Below, piece by piece: positions 16,651-24,282 of a stretch of 64,000 nt of DNA. Source of the stretch: Solimonas_A sp052035235. GTDB taxonomy: Bacteria; Pseudomonadota; Gammaproteobacteria; Nevskiales; Nevskiaceae. Within the stretch, counting starts at the first letter, position 1; every line of letters begins with the position of its first letter. The stretch is from NCBI GenBank assembly GCA_052035235.1, contig JBPOHT010000062.1, positions 62,001 through 126,000 of the forward strand. The letters are read 5' to 3'. The translations under genes were made by a program, and so were the position numbers. Under the pieces are notes generated by a model. It did not search any database, was not told the origin of the DNA, and saw nothing but the letters and a program-made list of their open reading frames with translations.

Positions 16651-18168
16651 ATGGAAGACATCAAGGACCTCGCCCGCCGCCGCCTGCTCACCGGCGCCGC
16701 GGCACTCGGCGCCGGTGCACTGATCCCAGGCTGCGGTAACAGCAGCCCGGTGGGCAGCGCCCAGGCCGCGACGCCCGGCGCGCCCCAGGGCCGCTACCAG
16801 GCCGAGATCGCCATCGTCGGCGCCGGGCTGGCCGGGCTGTCGGCGGCGCGGCAACTGGTGGCCGCCGGCCGCAAGGTGCTGGTGGTGGAGGCGCGCGACC
16901 GCGTGGGCGGCCGCACGCTGAACCGTGCCGTCACCGCGCCGGGCGCCCAACCTGGCACCGTGGTGGAAGTGGGCGGCCAGTGGGTGGGGCCGACGCAGGA
17001 CCGCGTGCTGGCGATGATCCAGGAACTGGGCCTGTCGACCTTCAAGACCTTCAACACCGGCAAGCTGGTGGACTTCCGCGGCGGCCGGCGCTCGGAATAC
17101 GCGGGGCGCATCCCGCCCGGCGCCTTCCTCGGCGCGGTGGAAGCACAGGTGGCGATCATGCGACTCGACAGCATGGCGGCCGACGTGCCGCTGGACAAAC
17201 CCTGGACTGCGCCGAAGGCCGCGGAATGGGACAGCGAGACCTTCCAGAGCTGGATCGACGGCAACCTGTTCAGCGACAACGGCCGCGCCCTGCTGCAACT
17301 GGCCATCGAGTCGGTGTTCTCCGCCCAGCCGCGCGATCTGTCGCTGCTCGGCGTGCTGTTCTACATCCGCTCCGCCGGCAGCCTGGAAAACCTGATCAAC
17401 ACCGAGGGCGGCGCGCAGGAATCGCGCATCGTCGGCGGCTCGCAGCGCATCGCCCTGGGCATGGCCGAGGCGCTGGGCAGCGAGCGCATCCTGCTCAACG
17501 CGCCGGTGCTGCGCATCGATCATGGCGACCCCGGCGTGACCCTGCGCGGCGACGGCTTCGAGGTGAAGGCGCAGCGCGTCATCGTCGCGATCCCGCCGAC
17601 ACTGGCGGGCCGCATCCGCTATGCGCCGGCACTGGACGGCCTGCGCGACCAGCTGACGCAGCGCCTGCCGATGGGCACGGTGATCAAGGTGCAGTGCGTC
17701 TACCCCAAGCCGTTCTGGCGCGACGCCGGCCTCAACGGCCAGGCCACCAGCGACGTGGGGCCGGTGAAGCTGACCTTCGACAATTCACCGCCCGACGGCC
17801 ACGTCGGCGTCATGATGGGCTTCATCGAAGGCTCCGACGGCCGTGCCGTGCTGCGCCAGACGCCCGAGCAGCGCCGCCAGGGCACCATCGAGAGCTTCGT
17901 GCGCTACTTCGGCGATCAGGCGCGCAATCCGCTGCAGTACATCGAGCAGAACTGGGCCTCGGAGGAATGGACCCGCGGCTGCTACGCCGGCATCTTCCCG
18001 CCGGGCGTGTGGCTGGACTACGGCGAGGCCCTGCGCGCGCCGATCGGGCGGCTGCACTGGGCGGGCACGGAAACCGCCGAGCTGTGGAACGGGTATTTCG
18101 ATGGAGCGATCCGTTCGGGTGAGCGGGCGGCGACGGAGGTGGTAGCGGCGTTGCGCGTTGGAGCTTGA
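16651..18168 (+). CDS. exported flavin monoamine oxidase family protein
   Basis: FAD-dependent oxidase of the MAO/polyamine oxidase group. IAIVGAGLAGLSAARQL (about 54-70) binds FAD, EARDRVGGRT follows, GGQWVGPTQDRV matches the MAO core, and the C-terminal WAGTETAELWNGYFDGAI closes the FAD site. The N-terminus has RRRLLTGAAALGAGALIPGC, combining a twin-arginine-like region with a lipobox at Cys28, so a Tat-exported lipoprotein is likely. I chose ATG 16651 (GGAA six bases upstream) over 16630, which has no ribosome-binding site. It is probably co-transcribed with the nitrilase-like lipoprotein. The amine substrate is unknown. Confidence 0.88.
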   Translation: MEDIKDLARRRLLTGAAALGAGALIPGCGNSSPVGSAQAATPGAPQGRYQAEIAIVGAGLAGLSAARQLVAAGRKVLVVEARDRVGGRTLNRAVTAPGAQPGTVVEVGGQWVGPTQDRVLAMIQELGLSTFKTFNTGKLVDFRGGRRSEYAGRIPPGAFLGAVEAQVAIMRLDSMAADVPLDKPWTAPKAAEWDSETFQSWIDGNLFSDNGRALLQLAIESVFSAQPRDLSLLGVLFYIRSAGSLENLINTEGGAQESRIVGGSQRIALGMAEALGSERILLNAPVLRIDHGDPGVTLRGDGFEVKAQRVIVAIPPTLAGRIRYAPALDGLRDQLTQRLPMGTVIKVQCVYPKPFWRDAGLNGQATSDVGPVKLTFDNSPPDGHVGVMMGFIEGSDGRAVLRQTPEQRRQGTIESFVRYFGDQARNPLQYIEQNWASEEWTRGCYAGIFPPGVWLDYGEALRAPIGRLHWAGTETAELWNGYFDGAIRSGERAATEVVAALRVGA

Positions 18169-18190
18169 GGCAAGCTCTGGGTGAACCGCT

Positions 18191-18299
18191 CGCGTGGGCA
18201 AAGCTACGCTTTGCCCACCCTACAGGCCGCTTTGAGTTTTTGTAGGGTGGGCACCAACAGTAGGCGCTTTAGGCGAACGTCTTCTTGTTTGCCCACGCG
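18191..18299. repeat. REPIN-like inverted pair of REP elements (left of RAYT)
   Basis: CGCGTGGGCAAAG begins a 34-base hairpin ending TTTGCCCACCCTACA (18191-18224). After a short spacer, TGTAGGGTGGGCA opens an inverted, more diverged copy ending TTGTTTGCCCACGCG (18241-18299). The head-to-head arrangement is that of a REPIN. Confidence 0.85.
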
Positions 18300-18311
18300 T
18301 CCCCAGCCCAT

Positions 18312-18845
18312 CTACACGATCGGCTCTCCAAATCCGTCTGCGGCAGTCGCATCTCCACCCCAATCTGCCGGTAGCAAGCCTTGCCGAACGTAACGGTGGA
18401 AACTCGAATGCGGCCAGTCGACGACGCGACTGGCCAGGCCGTGCTTGAGCGGGTTGTAGTGGATGTAGTCGACGTGGCGCTCAAAGTCCTGGTCGTCGCG
18501 AATCTGGTGCTCCCAGAAGCGCCTCTGCCAGATGCCCTTGTCGCGGTGGATCAGTTTGCTACGGCTGCGCGGTCCCGCATCGAGTCCGCGGGAAAAACCG
18601 CTCTTGATCTGCGACCAGCGCGTCGAGAAATTGCCATCCTCGGGCGGCAACTGCCAGAGCGCATGCAGGTGGTCCGGAAGGATGCAGATAGCGAGGGTCT
18701 GGAAAGGAAGGCGCGCGCCGACCTTCCGATAGACATCGCGCAGATGATCGACGTGCTCGACAAGAGCCGAACTGCGTCGATCTGCCAAGGCCACGGTGAA
18801 GAAGTAAGTGGCGCCGGGAGTCTGGCTGCGTCGGTAGCGGGACAT
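18312..18845 (-). CDS. REP-associated tyrosine transposase (RAYT, Y1/HUH family)
   Basis: Single-copy-type IS200-like transposase domesticated to move REP sequences. From the ATG at 18845 it begins MSRYRRSQTPGATYFFTVAL. LPDHLHALW (residues 57-64) provides the HUH metal site, and HVDYIHYNPLKHGLA (from 124) carries the candidate nucleophilic tyrosine (127 or 130). The 177-residue length is normal for RAYTs, and no inactivating lesion is visible. It is bracketed on both sides by hairpin repeats sharing GTGGGCAA and CCCTACA, its presumed substrates. Confidence 0.93.
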   Translation of the reverse strand: MSRYRRSQTPGATYFFTVALADRRSSALVEHVDHLRDVYRKVGARLPFQTLAICILPDHLHALWQLPPEDGNFSTRWSQIKSGFSRGLDAGPRSRSKLIHRDKGIWQRRFWEHQIRDDQDFERHVDYIHYNPLKHGLASRVVDWPHSSFHRYVRQGLLPADWGGDATAADGFGEPIV

Positions 18846-18863
18846 GGCTGATTCTGCCTGGTA

Positions 18864-18990
18864 ACGCGTGGGCAAAGCCATGCGTTGCCGGCAGTGTGTC
18901 GATGGCTCGATCCGACGCGTGGGCAAACAAGAAGCTGTTTGCCCACCCTACAGAGAATGTAGGGTGGGCAACGCTTGCGTTGCCCACGCG
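18864..18990. repeat. REP cluster right of RAYT (one partial and two full copies)
   Basis: A partial copy begins ACGCGTGGGCAAAG (18864-18889). A full copy with GTGGGCAAAC and GTTTGCCCACCCTACA lies at 18915-18952. An inverted full copy TGTAGGGTGGGCAACGC to GCGTTGCCCACGCG lies at 18958-18990, ending 13 bases before the DUF1501 stop codon. The two full copies form a REPIN. Confidence 0.87.
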
Positions 18991-19003
18991 GGAGGTGGGA
19001 GGA

Positions 19004-20248
19004 CTACGCCAGGAAATTGCGCCAGTTGCCCTGCCCGGCGTAGCCGCCGGGGAAGACCTGCTCGAGGTCGGCCAGGCTCACGCCCAGGCGCTTGGCCAGG
19101 ATTTCACCCAGCACGGCGCGGAAGTCGGTGGTGGGCTCGAGGTCTTCGTTCTGGAACAGGGCCTGCGGCGACAGGCCCGGCCACTGGCCGTGGACGCGAC
19201 CGCCGATCACGCTGCCGCCCATCACCAGCATCGACGAGGCGGTGCCGTGGTCGGTGCCGCCGAAATTCTCGCGGGCTTTGCGGCCGAACTCGGTCATGGT
19301 GACGACGGTGACCTTGTCCATCAGGTTACCGAGGTCGTTATGGAAGGCGACCAGGGCGTTGGCGAAGTTGGGCAGCGAGACGGCATGGCGCGAGGCCTGG
19401 GTCACGTGGGTGTCCCAGTCGTCCTCGGAATTCACCGTGACTACGCGCGGCGACATGCCGGCGCGGATCGCCTGCGCGGCGACGCGCAGGCCGCTGCCGA
19501 GCGCGGTGTTGGGATAGGTGACGGTGGGAGCCGGCGGCGGTGTCTCGGTGAGCGCACGCATGCTCTGCGCCAGGCTGCGCGTAGTGTCACCCGGAGGACC
19601 GGCCAGCTCGGCGATGGCCTCGATCAGGGCGGTGACGGCGATACCCATGGTGGAGCCGTGATCCAGGTCGGCGAAGTCGCGCACGGCGATGGCGCCAGGG
19701 TAGCCCTGCAGGCTCGCCGGGATGGAGTTCTCGGCGGCGATGGCGGACCAGATGTTGTCGGTGGCCGGGGTGCGCAGCATGGCGCGGCCGAGCCAGCCGC
19801 CGGTGACGCCGGCACGCGAGCCGGCCTCGGCCAGGGTCTGGGCGTAGAAGTGCGAACGGTCGCGCGAGTCCAGCGGAATCCAGCCGGTGGCAGTGACGAA
19901 GCCCAGGCGACCGGCGTCGTAGATCGGCTTTAGCGCGTTGAGGCCCGGGTTGAGGCCGAAGAAGTTGTCCAGCACCACCGGGTTGGTGACCTTGAGGTTG
20001 GGACGCAGGACGGCGTAGTCCGGGTCTCCGTAGGGCACCAGCATGTTGATCCAGTCGGCGGCGAAGCGCTGGAACACCACGACCAGGGTGTGATCGTTGA
20101 TGGACTGGGTGGCAACCGTGGTACGCGCGGCGGCAGGCGCGGCCGTGGTGGCGGCAGCGGGCGTCGCGGCGGTGGTGGTTGCGGGGGCTGCGGCCGGCTT
20201 GGCGGCGGGCAACAGGTTGCTGAGGGTGGTACGCAGATTGAGCGACAT
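19004..20248 (-). CDS. DUF1501 family protein (exported, alkaline-phosphatase-fold-like)
   Basis: The 414-residue protein starts MSLNLRTTLSNLL, then has an Ala/Thr-rich stretch (about 15-55) before the conserved domain. Family landmarks are LVVVFQRFAADWINMLVPYGDPDY, SRDRSHFYAQT, DDWDTHVTQ, TEFGRKARENFGGTDHG and a GLSPQ block; the D/H pairs resemble metal ligands of sulfatase/phosphatase-fold proteins. No Tat motif is visible, so export may depend on its DUF1800 partner. It lies 5 bp downstream of the DUF1800 gene. Biochemical function of the family is not established. Confidence 0.9.
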   Translation of the reverse strand: MSLNLRTTLSNLLPAAKPAAAPATTTAATPAAATTAAPAAARTTVATQSINDHTLVVVFQRFAADWINMLVPYGDPDYAVLRPNLKVTNPVVLDNFFGLNPGLNALKPIYDAGRLGFVTATGWIPLDSRDRSHFYAQTLAEAGSRAGVTGGWLGRAMLRTPATDNIWSAIAAENSIPASLQGYPGAIAVRDFADLDHGSTMGIAVTALIEAIAELAGPPGDTTRSLAQSMRALTETPPPAPTVTYPNTALGSGLRVAAQAIRAGMSPRVVTVNSEDDWDTHVTQASRHAVSLPNFANALVAFHNDLGNLMDKVTVVTMTEFGRKARENFGGTDHGTASSMLVMGGSVIGGRVHGQWPGLSPQALFQNEDLEPTTDFRAVLGEILAKRLGVSLADLEQVFPGGYAGQGNWRNFLA

Positions 20249-20253
20249 GGGAA

Positions 20254-21831
20254 TTACCTCAGCAGGAACCAGGGCGAAGCCAGCAGGGCGAAGACCAGGC
20301 CCTTGACGCGACGCTCCAGCGTCGCCGGATCCATCACCGCATCGGGCGAGGCCTCCTGGGCGACGAAGGAGATCGCCAGGGAGCGCACCGAAGCCGGCAG
20401 CGGCTGGAACAGCAGGTTGGCGATGGCATTGTCCACGGCCTGGCGCGGGGTCTTGGCGCGGGTGACGTTGCCGGCGACCGACTGCCCACCCTGCAGCAGG
20501 ATCAGCGGGCGCGCCAGGATGTAGCTGTAGCTGACGCCCTCCACCAGCTTCACCAGGTACTTCTGCTGGTAGAGCATGCTGTTGGTGTTGCCCCAGTAGT
20601 CGGCCGTGTCCGGATAGCCGTTGGGCGCGGCCCACATGAAGGGCGCGTGGCCGGCTTTACTAAGGGCGGTGAACAGCAGCCCGGCGGGATTGGCGACCGG
20701 GATGCCGAACAGGTCCACGCCCAGCAGGTGATCGACACGGTTGATGCCGCAGGCGCGCAGGGCGCCAATCATGGCGTCCTGCGGGCGCTTGAGCTTGGCG
20801 CCGGCGCTGGCGGCGAACTCCGCCGAGTTCAGGATCTGCCGCAGCATGGCCTTGATGTCGCCGCCGGTGCTGGTGAAGGTGGCCGCTACGGCGTTGACCA
20901 GCAAGGCCGGCGGATTGTCGGAGACGAAGCGGCGGCAGAGCTTGCCGGCGATGTGCTTCGCAGTAGCCGGGTGGGCCAGGATCAGATCCAGGGCGCGGTC
21001 GATCTCGGCCTGGCCGCCGCCAGCCGGGAAATTCTGGCCGAGGAAGGTCTTCTGCGTGGTGTCGTGCTGCGTGGCGTTGAACTGCACGGTGCCGTACAGC
21101 GCGACGCTCAGCGGCAGGTCGCTGATGTAACCCAGGCCGCTGAGGATGCGTGCCAGGGCCTTCATGTCGGCCTCGGTGTAGTTGCCCTTGCCCATGGTGT
21201 GGAGCTCGAGTAGCTCGCGGGCGTAGTTCTCGTTGATCTGGCCTTTGCGGTTCAGCCAGTTGTCGAGGTAGTGCAGCATGTCGGCGCTGCGCACGGTCTT
21301 CTTCAGCAACGTCTTGAAGTTGCCCATCGCATTGGGCCGGATCGCCGCGCGATCGAAGTCGATCTTCAGCGGCACCGGGTTCTTGCGGATATAGGTGTTG
21401 AAGTGGTCGTTCCAGAAATCGACCATCACCTCGAACAGCTGCGCGTTGGAGAACAGCGCCTTGTAGAGCGCTGCGCTCTGCAGGTCCAGGATGTGCCCTT
21501 CCGGATTGCCGCCGGTAAGCGAGGTCAGGTAGATGCCGGCGCCGGCGGTGTCGATGCGCGGATACAGCGCCGCGGCGAGCAGGCCGGTGGGCAGGTCGCG
21601 CGCCGTGAGCTGCTCTTCGATGTAGGCGGCGCGGCCGATCTTGCGTACGCGGGCCAGGGCCGTGTCGGTGGGGCCGAAGCTGATACGGCGCAGCAGGTGC
21701 AGGTCCTGGTCAGTGCCGGCGACCTGGGCCGGCGTCATGGCATTGGCTTGCTGCCAGAAGCCGCCCAGCAGACCGGCGGCCGAGGTGTACCCCGCCGCCT
21801 CGAGAAAGGCGCGGCGATTCATCGTGAGCAT
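20254..21831 (-). CDS. DUF1800 family protein with Tat signal
   Basis: The N-terminus MLTMNRRAFLEAAGYTSAAGLL carries a twin-arginine RRAFL motif and hydrophobic core, indicating folded export. The DUF1800 body begins LHLLRRISFGPT and contains VDFWNDHFNTYIRK, NENYARELLELHTMG and GYPDTADYWGN, which are family markers. About 525 residues. I chose the ATG at 21831, with AGGGAG about 9 bases upstream; an in-frame ATG follows at 21822. DUF1800 and DUF1501 genes are commonly paired, as here. Their role is unknown. Confidence 0.9.
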   Translation of the reverse strand: MLTMNRRAFLEAAGYTSAAGLLGGFWQQANAMTPAQVAGTDQDLHLLRRISFGPTDTALARVRKIGRAAYIEEQLTARDLPTGLLAAALYPRIDTAGAGIYLTSLTGGNPEGHILDLQSAALYKALFSNAQLFEVMVDFWNDHFNTYIRKNPVPLKIDFDRAAIRPNAMGNFKTLLKKTVRSADMLHYLDNWLNRKGQINENYARELLELHTMGKGNYTEADMKALARILSGLGYISDLPLSVALYGTVQFNATQHDTTQKTFLGQNFPAGGGQAEIDRALDLILAHPATAKHIAGKLCRRFVSDNPPALLVNAVAATFTSTGGDIKAMLRQILNSAEFAASAGAKLKRPQDAMIGALRACGINRVDHLLGVDLFGIPVANPAGLLFTALSKAGHAPFMWAAPNGYPDTADYWGNTNSMLYQQKYLVKLVEGVSYSYILARPLILLQGGQSVAGNVTRAKTPRQAVDNAIANLLFQPLPASVRSLAISFVAQEASPDAVMDPATLERRVKGLVFALLASPWFLLR

Positions 21832-21999
21832 TCTTTTTGACTCCCTGCGCCTTGGCGAGCCTGGATTGGCTGCCGGATCGCGCCCCATGGATAGCCTAGC
21901 CACACCCTGACCAGGCCGATGTCGGATTTTGACTAGTGTCAGTGAACGAAAGGCGAGCGCCGTTGCGTACTCAGGCATTGGCATTTCCGCCACTTTCGC

Positions 22000-22021
22000 T
22001 GACGTCAAGAAATTGACGTCA
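22000..22021. promoter_or_regulatory. tandem TGACGTCA palindromes
   Basis: TGACGTCA at 22000-22007 is followed, after AGAAAT, by a second TGACGTCA at 22014-22021, a centre-to-centre distance of 14 bases. It lies about 170 bases upstream of the DUF1800 gene and 160 bases upstream of the small secreted protein gene. Confidence 0.6.
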
Positions 22022-22108
22022 TCCGGCGACAGTAAGGGGGAAAGCACTACCCCGCAACCCATTGATTAAATATTACTTAATAAAATGACTATCGGGTCAA
22101 TAGAAAGA

Positions 22109-22160
22109 TTGTGCGTTGCAACATACTGACCGTTTTGTTAGTCTTGTTGCACTGCAACAA
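22109..22160. promoter_or_regulatory. two GCAACA dyads upstream of the small secreted protein
   Basis: TTGTGC-gtt-GCAACA (22109-22123) and the perfect dyad TTGTTGC-act-GCAACAA (22144-22160) lie 23-74 bases before the start codon. The first copy sits in a 33-base context that matches 2544-2576 at 24 positions. The arrangement suggests a dimeric regulator. TGC-N3-GCA resembles published PhaR-type sites, but that link is speculative. The rest of 21832-22182 has an AT-rich stretch near 22065-22090 and no gene. Confidence 0.55.
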
Positions 22161-22182
22161 CCAGCCTACAAGGAGGCACAGC

Positions 22183-22425
22183 ATGAAGACCCGACTGAAG
22201 ACTGCCGCGGTGCTCGCCGCACTGCTGGTGGCACCCATCACCCAGGCCGGCGACAAGACCCAGGGCATCGACCACGACCTGACCCAGGCGGCCCGCAACT
22301 CCGCCCTGGAAGCGCGCATCCAGCAGCAGATGTCGCTGATTGACCTGGCACTCGCCGGCTCGATGAGCGGCTTCAGCCTGCCGCCGGCCGCCACCACCGG
22401 CGCCCTGGCGATCGCGGCCCGCTAA
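22183..22425 (+). CDS. small secreted protein of unknown function
   Basis: I do not recognise a family. The 80 residues begin MKTRLKTAAVLAALLVAPITQA, a clear Sec signal peptide with an expected cut before GDKTQG. The mature part is about 58 residues, helical in the middle (ALEARIQQQMSLIDLAL) and Ala/Gly/Ser-rich at the end, with no cysteines. AAGGAGG lies 7 bases before the ATG, an unusually strong ribosome-binding site. It stands alone behind the palindromic region and converges on tgt with a gap of 7 bases. Confidence 0.65.
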   Translation: MKTRLKTAAVLAALLVAPITQAGDKTQGIDHDLTQAARNSALEARIQQQMSLIDLALAGSMSGFSLPPAATTGALAIAAR

Positions 22426-22432
22426 CTAGGCG

Positions 22433-23596
22433 CTACTCCTCCGCGGCCGGCTGGGGCTCCACCGCAGCCCCGGCTTCGCCGGCCGCGGTCTTGGACGGCG
22501 CGCCCTCCGGCGAGGCCAGGAAGTCCGCCGAGAAGGCGGCGAAGCGGTTCTGCTCGATCGCCTCGCGCATGCGCCGCGCCAGTTCCTGGTAGTAGTGCAG
22601 GTTGTGGATGGTATTGAGCTGCCCGCCCAGCATCTCCTCGCACTTGTCGAGGTGATGCAGGTAGGAGCGGGTGTAGTGGCGGCAGGTGTAGCAGCCGCAC
22701 TTGGGGTCCAGCGGCCCCTGGTCCGCCCGATGCTTGGCGTTGCGGATCTTGATCACGCCTTCGCTAGTGAACATATGCCCGTTGCGCGCATTGCGGGTGG
22801 GCATGACGCAGTCGAACATGTCGATGCCCCGCCCCACGGCCTGCACCAGGTCGCGTGGCGTGCCGACACCCATCAGGTAATGCGGGTGCCCGGCCGGCAG
22901 CGAGGGGCCGATGGCATCCAGCACGGACAGGCGCTCGGCCTCGGTCTCCCCTACCGACAGGCCGCCCAGGGCATAGCCATCGAAGCCGATCTCCAGCAGG
23001 CGCTGCAGCGACTCGCGCCGCAACTCCGCCGACATGCCGCCCTGCACGATGCCGAACAGGGCGTTGGGGTTGTCGCCGTGGGCGTTCTTGCAGCGCAGCC
23101 CCCAGCGGGCCGACAGCTCCATGCTGGCGCGGACCTGCTTCTCGGTGGCCGGGTGCGGCGTGCACTCGTCGAACTGCATGACGATGTCGGAGTTCAGCGC
23201 GTGCTGGACCTCGATGGAGCGCTCCGGCGTCAGGAAGATGCGGTCGCCGTTGACCGGTGACTGGAACTTCACGCCCTCCTCGGTGATCTTGCGCAGGCCG
23301 GACAGGCTCCAGACCTGGAAGCCGCCGGAGTCGGTCAGGATCGGCCCCTGCCAGTTCATGAAGCCGTGCAGGCCGCCGTGGGCGCGGATGATGTCCGGGC
23401 CGGGGCGCAGCATCAGGTGGAAGGTGTTCCCCAGGATGATCTGGGCACCGATGCCGCGCAGGTCTTCCGGCGTCATGGCCTTGACCGTGCCGTAGGTGCC
23501 CACCGGCATGAACACCGGCGTCTCGACGGTGCCGTGCTGCAGCTGCAGGCGGCCACGGCGGGCCTGGCCGTCGGTGTGAAGCAGTTCGAATTTCAT
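22433..23596 (-). CDS. tgt: tRNA-guanine transglycosylase (queuosine)
   Basis: Exchanges guanine 34 for preQ1 in Asp, Asn, His and Tyr tRNAs. From the ATG at 23596 it begins MKFELLHTDGQARRG. It shows TDSGGFQVWSL, GIDMFDCVMPTRNARNG with the nucleophilic aspartate, and CGCYTCRHYTRSYLHH with the zinc ligands (three Cys plus His). Total length is 387 residues; an Ala/Glu/Pro-rich tail of about 25 residues extends past the usual end. The upstream frame is open but lacks conservation. It is not adjacent to yajC or queA in an operon, unlike in enterics. Confidence 0.96.
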   Translation of the reverse strand: MKFELLHTDGQARRGRLQLQHGTVETPVFMPVGTYGTVKAMTPEDLRGIGAQIILGNTFHLMLRPGPDIIRAHGGLHGFMNWQGPILTDSGGFQVWSLSGLRKITEEGVKFQSPVNGDRIFLTPERSIEVQHALNSDIVMQFDECTPHPATEKQVRASMELSARWGLRCKNAHGDNPNALFGIVQGGMSAELRRESLQRLLEIGFDGYALGGLSVGETEAERLSVLDAIGPSLPAGHPHYLMGVGTPRDLVQAVGRGIDMFDCVMPTRNARNGHMFTSEGVIKIRNAKHRADQGPLDPKCGCYTCRHYTRSYLHHLDKCEEMLGGQLNTIHNLHYYQELARRMREAIEQNRFAAFSADFLASPEGAPSKTAAGEAGAAVEPQPAAEE

Positions 23597-23693
23597 CCGC
23601 CCATTATCGCCGAGTAGCGGCCCGCCCATAGGGAAACCCGGGCGCGGCGTGATAGCGTTAGGGGCATAACAAGACCATACCGAGGGGTCCGTA

Positions 23694-24101
23694 ATGCGTA
23701 AGCTCATCCTCACCGGCCTGCTGGCGGCCGTCTCCCTGTCCGGCTGCGCCATGATGGGCCCGGCCAAGCCGGTGGAACTGGCGGCGGCCGACTCCGGCAA
23801 GACCATCAGCCTGGCGCCCAAGCAGGCGCTGCGCCTGAACCTGGTGTCCAACCACACCACCGGCTACCGCTGGATCTGGGCCAACCCGGTCAATCCGGTG
23901 CTGGCCAAGTCGGGCGAGCCGGTCTACACCCCCAGCGAATCGGCCCGTGACGGCATGGTCGGCGCCGGTGGCACCGAGACCTGGACCTTCATGCCCACCG
24001 CCTACGGCGAGACCACCGTGCGCATGGAGTACCGCCGCCCCTGGGGCATGCAGACCCCGGCGGAGAAGGTGCTGACCTATACGGTGAAGGTGGCGAAGTA
24101 A
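23694..24101 (+). CDS. chagasin-family (I42) cysteine protease inhibitor lipoprotein
   Basis: Predicted to block papain-like cysteine proteases from the cell envelope. The lipobox LSGC puts the lipidated Cys at residue 18. All three chagasin loops are visible: NHTTGY (53-58, matching NPTTGY), GAGGTETW (90-97, matching GxGG) and RPW (115-117). The 135-residue length is typical. It is divergent from tgt with a 97-bp gap and upstream of the tRNA-Leu gene. No papain-like protease is visible nearby, so the target may be host- or predator-derived. Confidence 0.9.
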   Translation: MRKLILTGLLAAVSLSGCAMMGPAKPVELAAADSGKTISLAPKQALRLNLVSNHTTGYRWIWANPVNPVLAKSGEPVYTPSESARDGMVGAGGTETWTFMPTAYGETTVRMEYRRPWGMQTPAEKVLTYTVKVAK

Positions 24102-24124
24102 GGCCCGCCAGCGGAAAAAGCGAC

Positions 24125-24160
24125 GGGGGAGCCGACGTTCCCCCAGCGGCCCGCTATAAT
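24125..24160 (+). promoter_or_regulatory. promoter of tRNA-Leu with upstream hairpin
   Basis: A perfect TATAAT (24155-24160) is followed by a GC-rich GCGCGCCC discriminator, as expected for a stringently controlled stable-RNA promoter; the tRNA starts 15 bases downstream. GGGGGA/TCCCCC (24125-24144) can form a hairpin ending the chagasin transcript. The -35 element is weak. Confidence 0.75.
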
Positions 24161-24174
24161 GCGCGCCCCTGCCT

Positions 24175-24262
24175 GCCCGGGTGGCGGAATCGGTAGACGC
24201 AGCAGACTCAAAATCTGCCATGGCAACCCCATATGAGAGTTCGAGTCTCTCCCCGGGCACCA
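24175..24262 (+). tRNA. tRNA-Leu(CAA)
   Basis: GCCCGGG (24175-24181) pairs with CCCGGGC (24252-24258), followed by A and an encoded CCA. The anticodon arm GCAGA-CTCAAAA-TCTGC gives anticodon CAA, reading UUG. A long variable arm and the T-loop GTTCGAGTC are present, as in class II leucine tRNAs. Confidence 0.95.
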
Positions 24263-24282
24263 CTTCTCAAGTTGTTGGCGCG

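Noticed and set aside
15238..17523. 761-codon minus-strand frame spanning two plus-strand genes
   Set aside because: It crosses the boundary of two well-supported genes and has no recognisable domain.
18191..18990. CRISPR array
   Set aside because: Repeats are few, inverted and unequally spaced around a RAYT; no cas genes.
19004..20635. 543-codon version of the DUF1501 gene
   Set aside because: The first 129 codons are low-complexity and overlap the DUF1800 gene; ATG 20248 starts the conserved protein.
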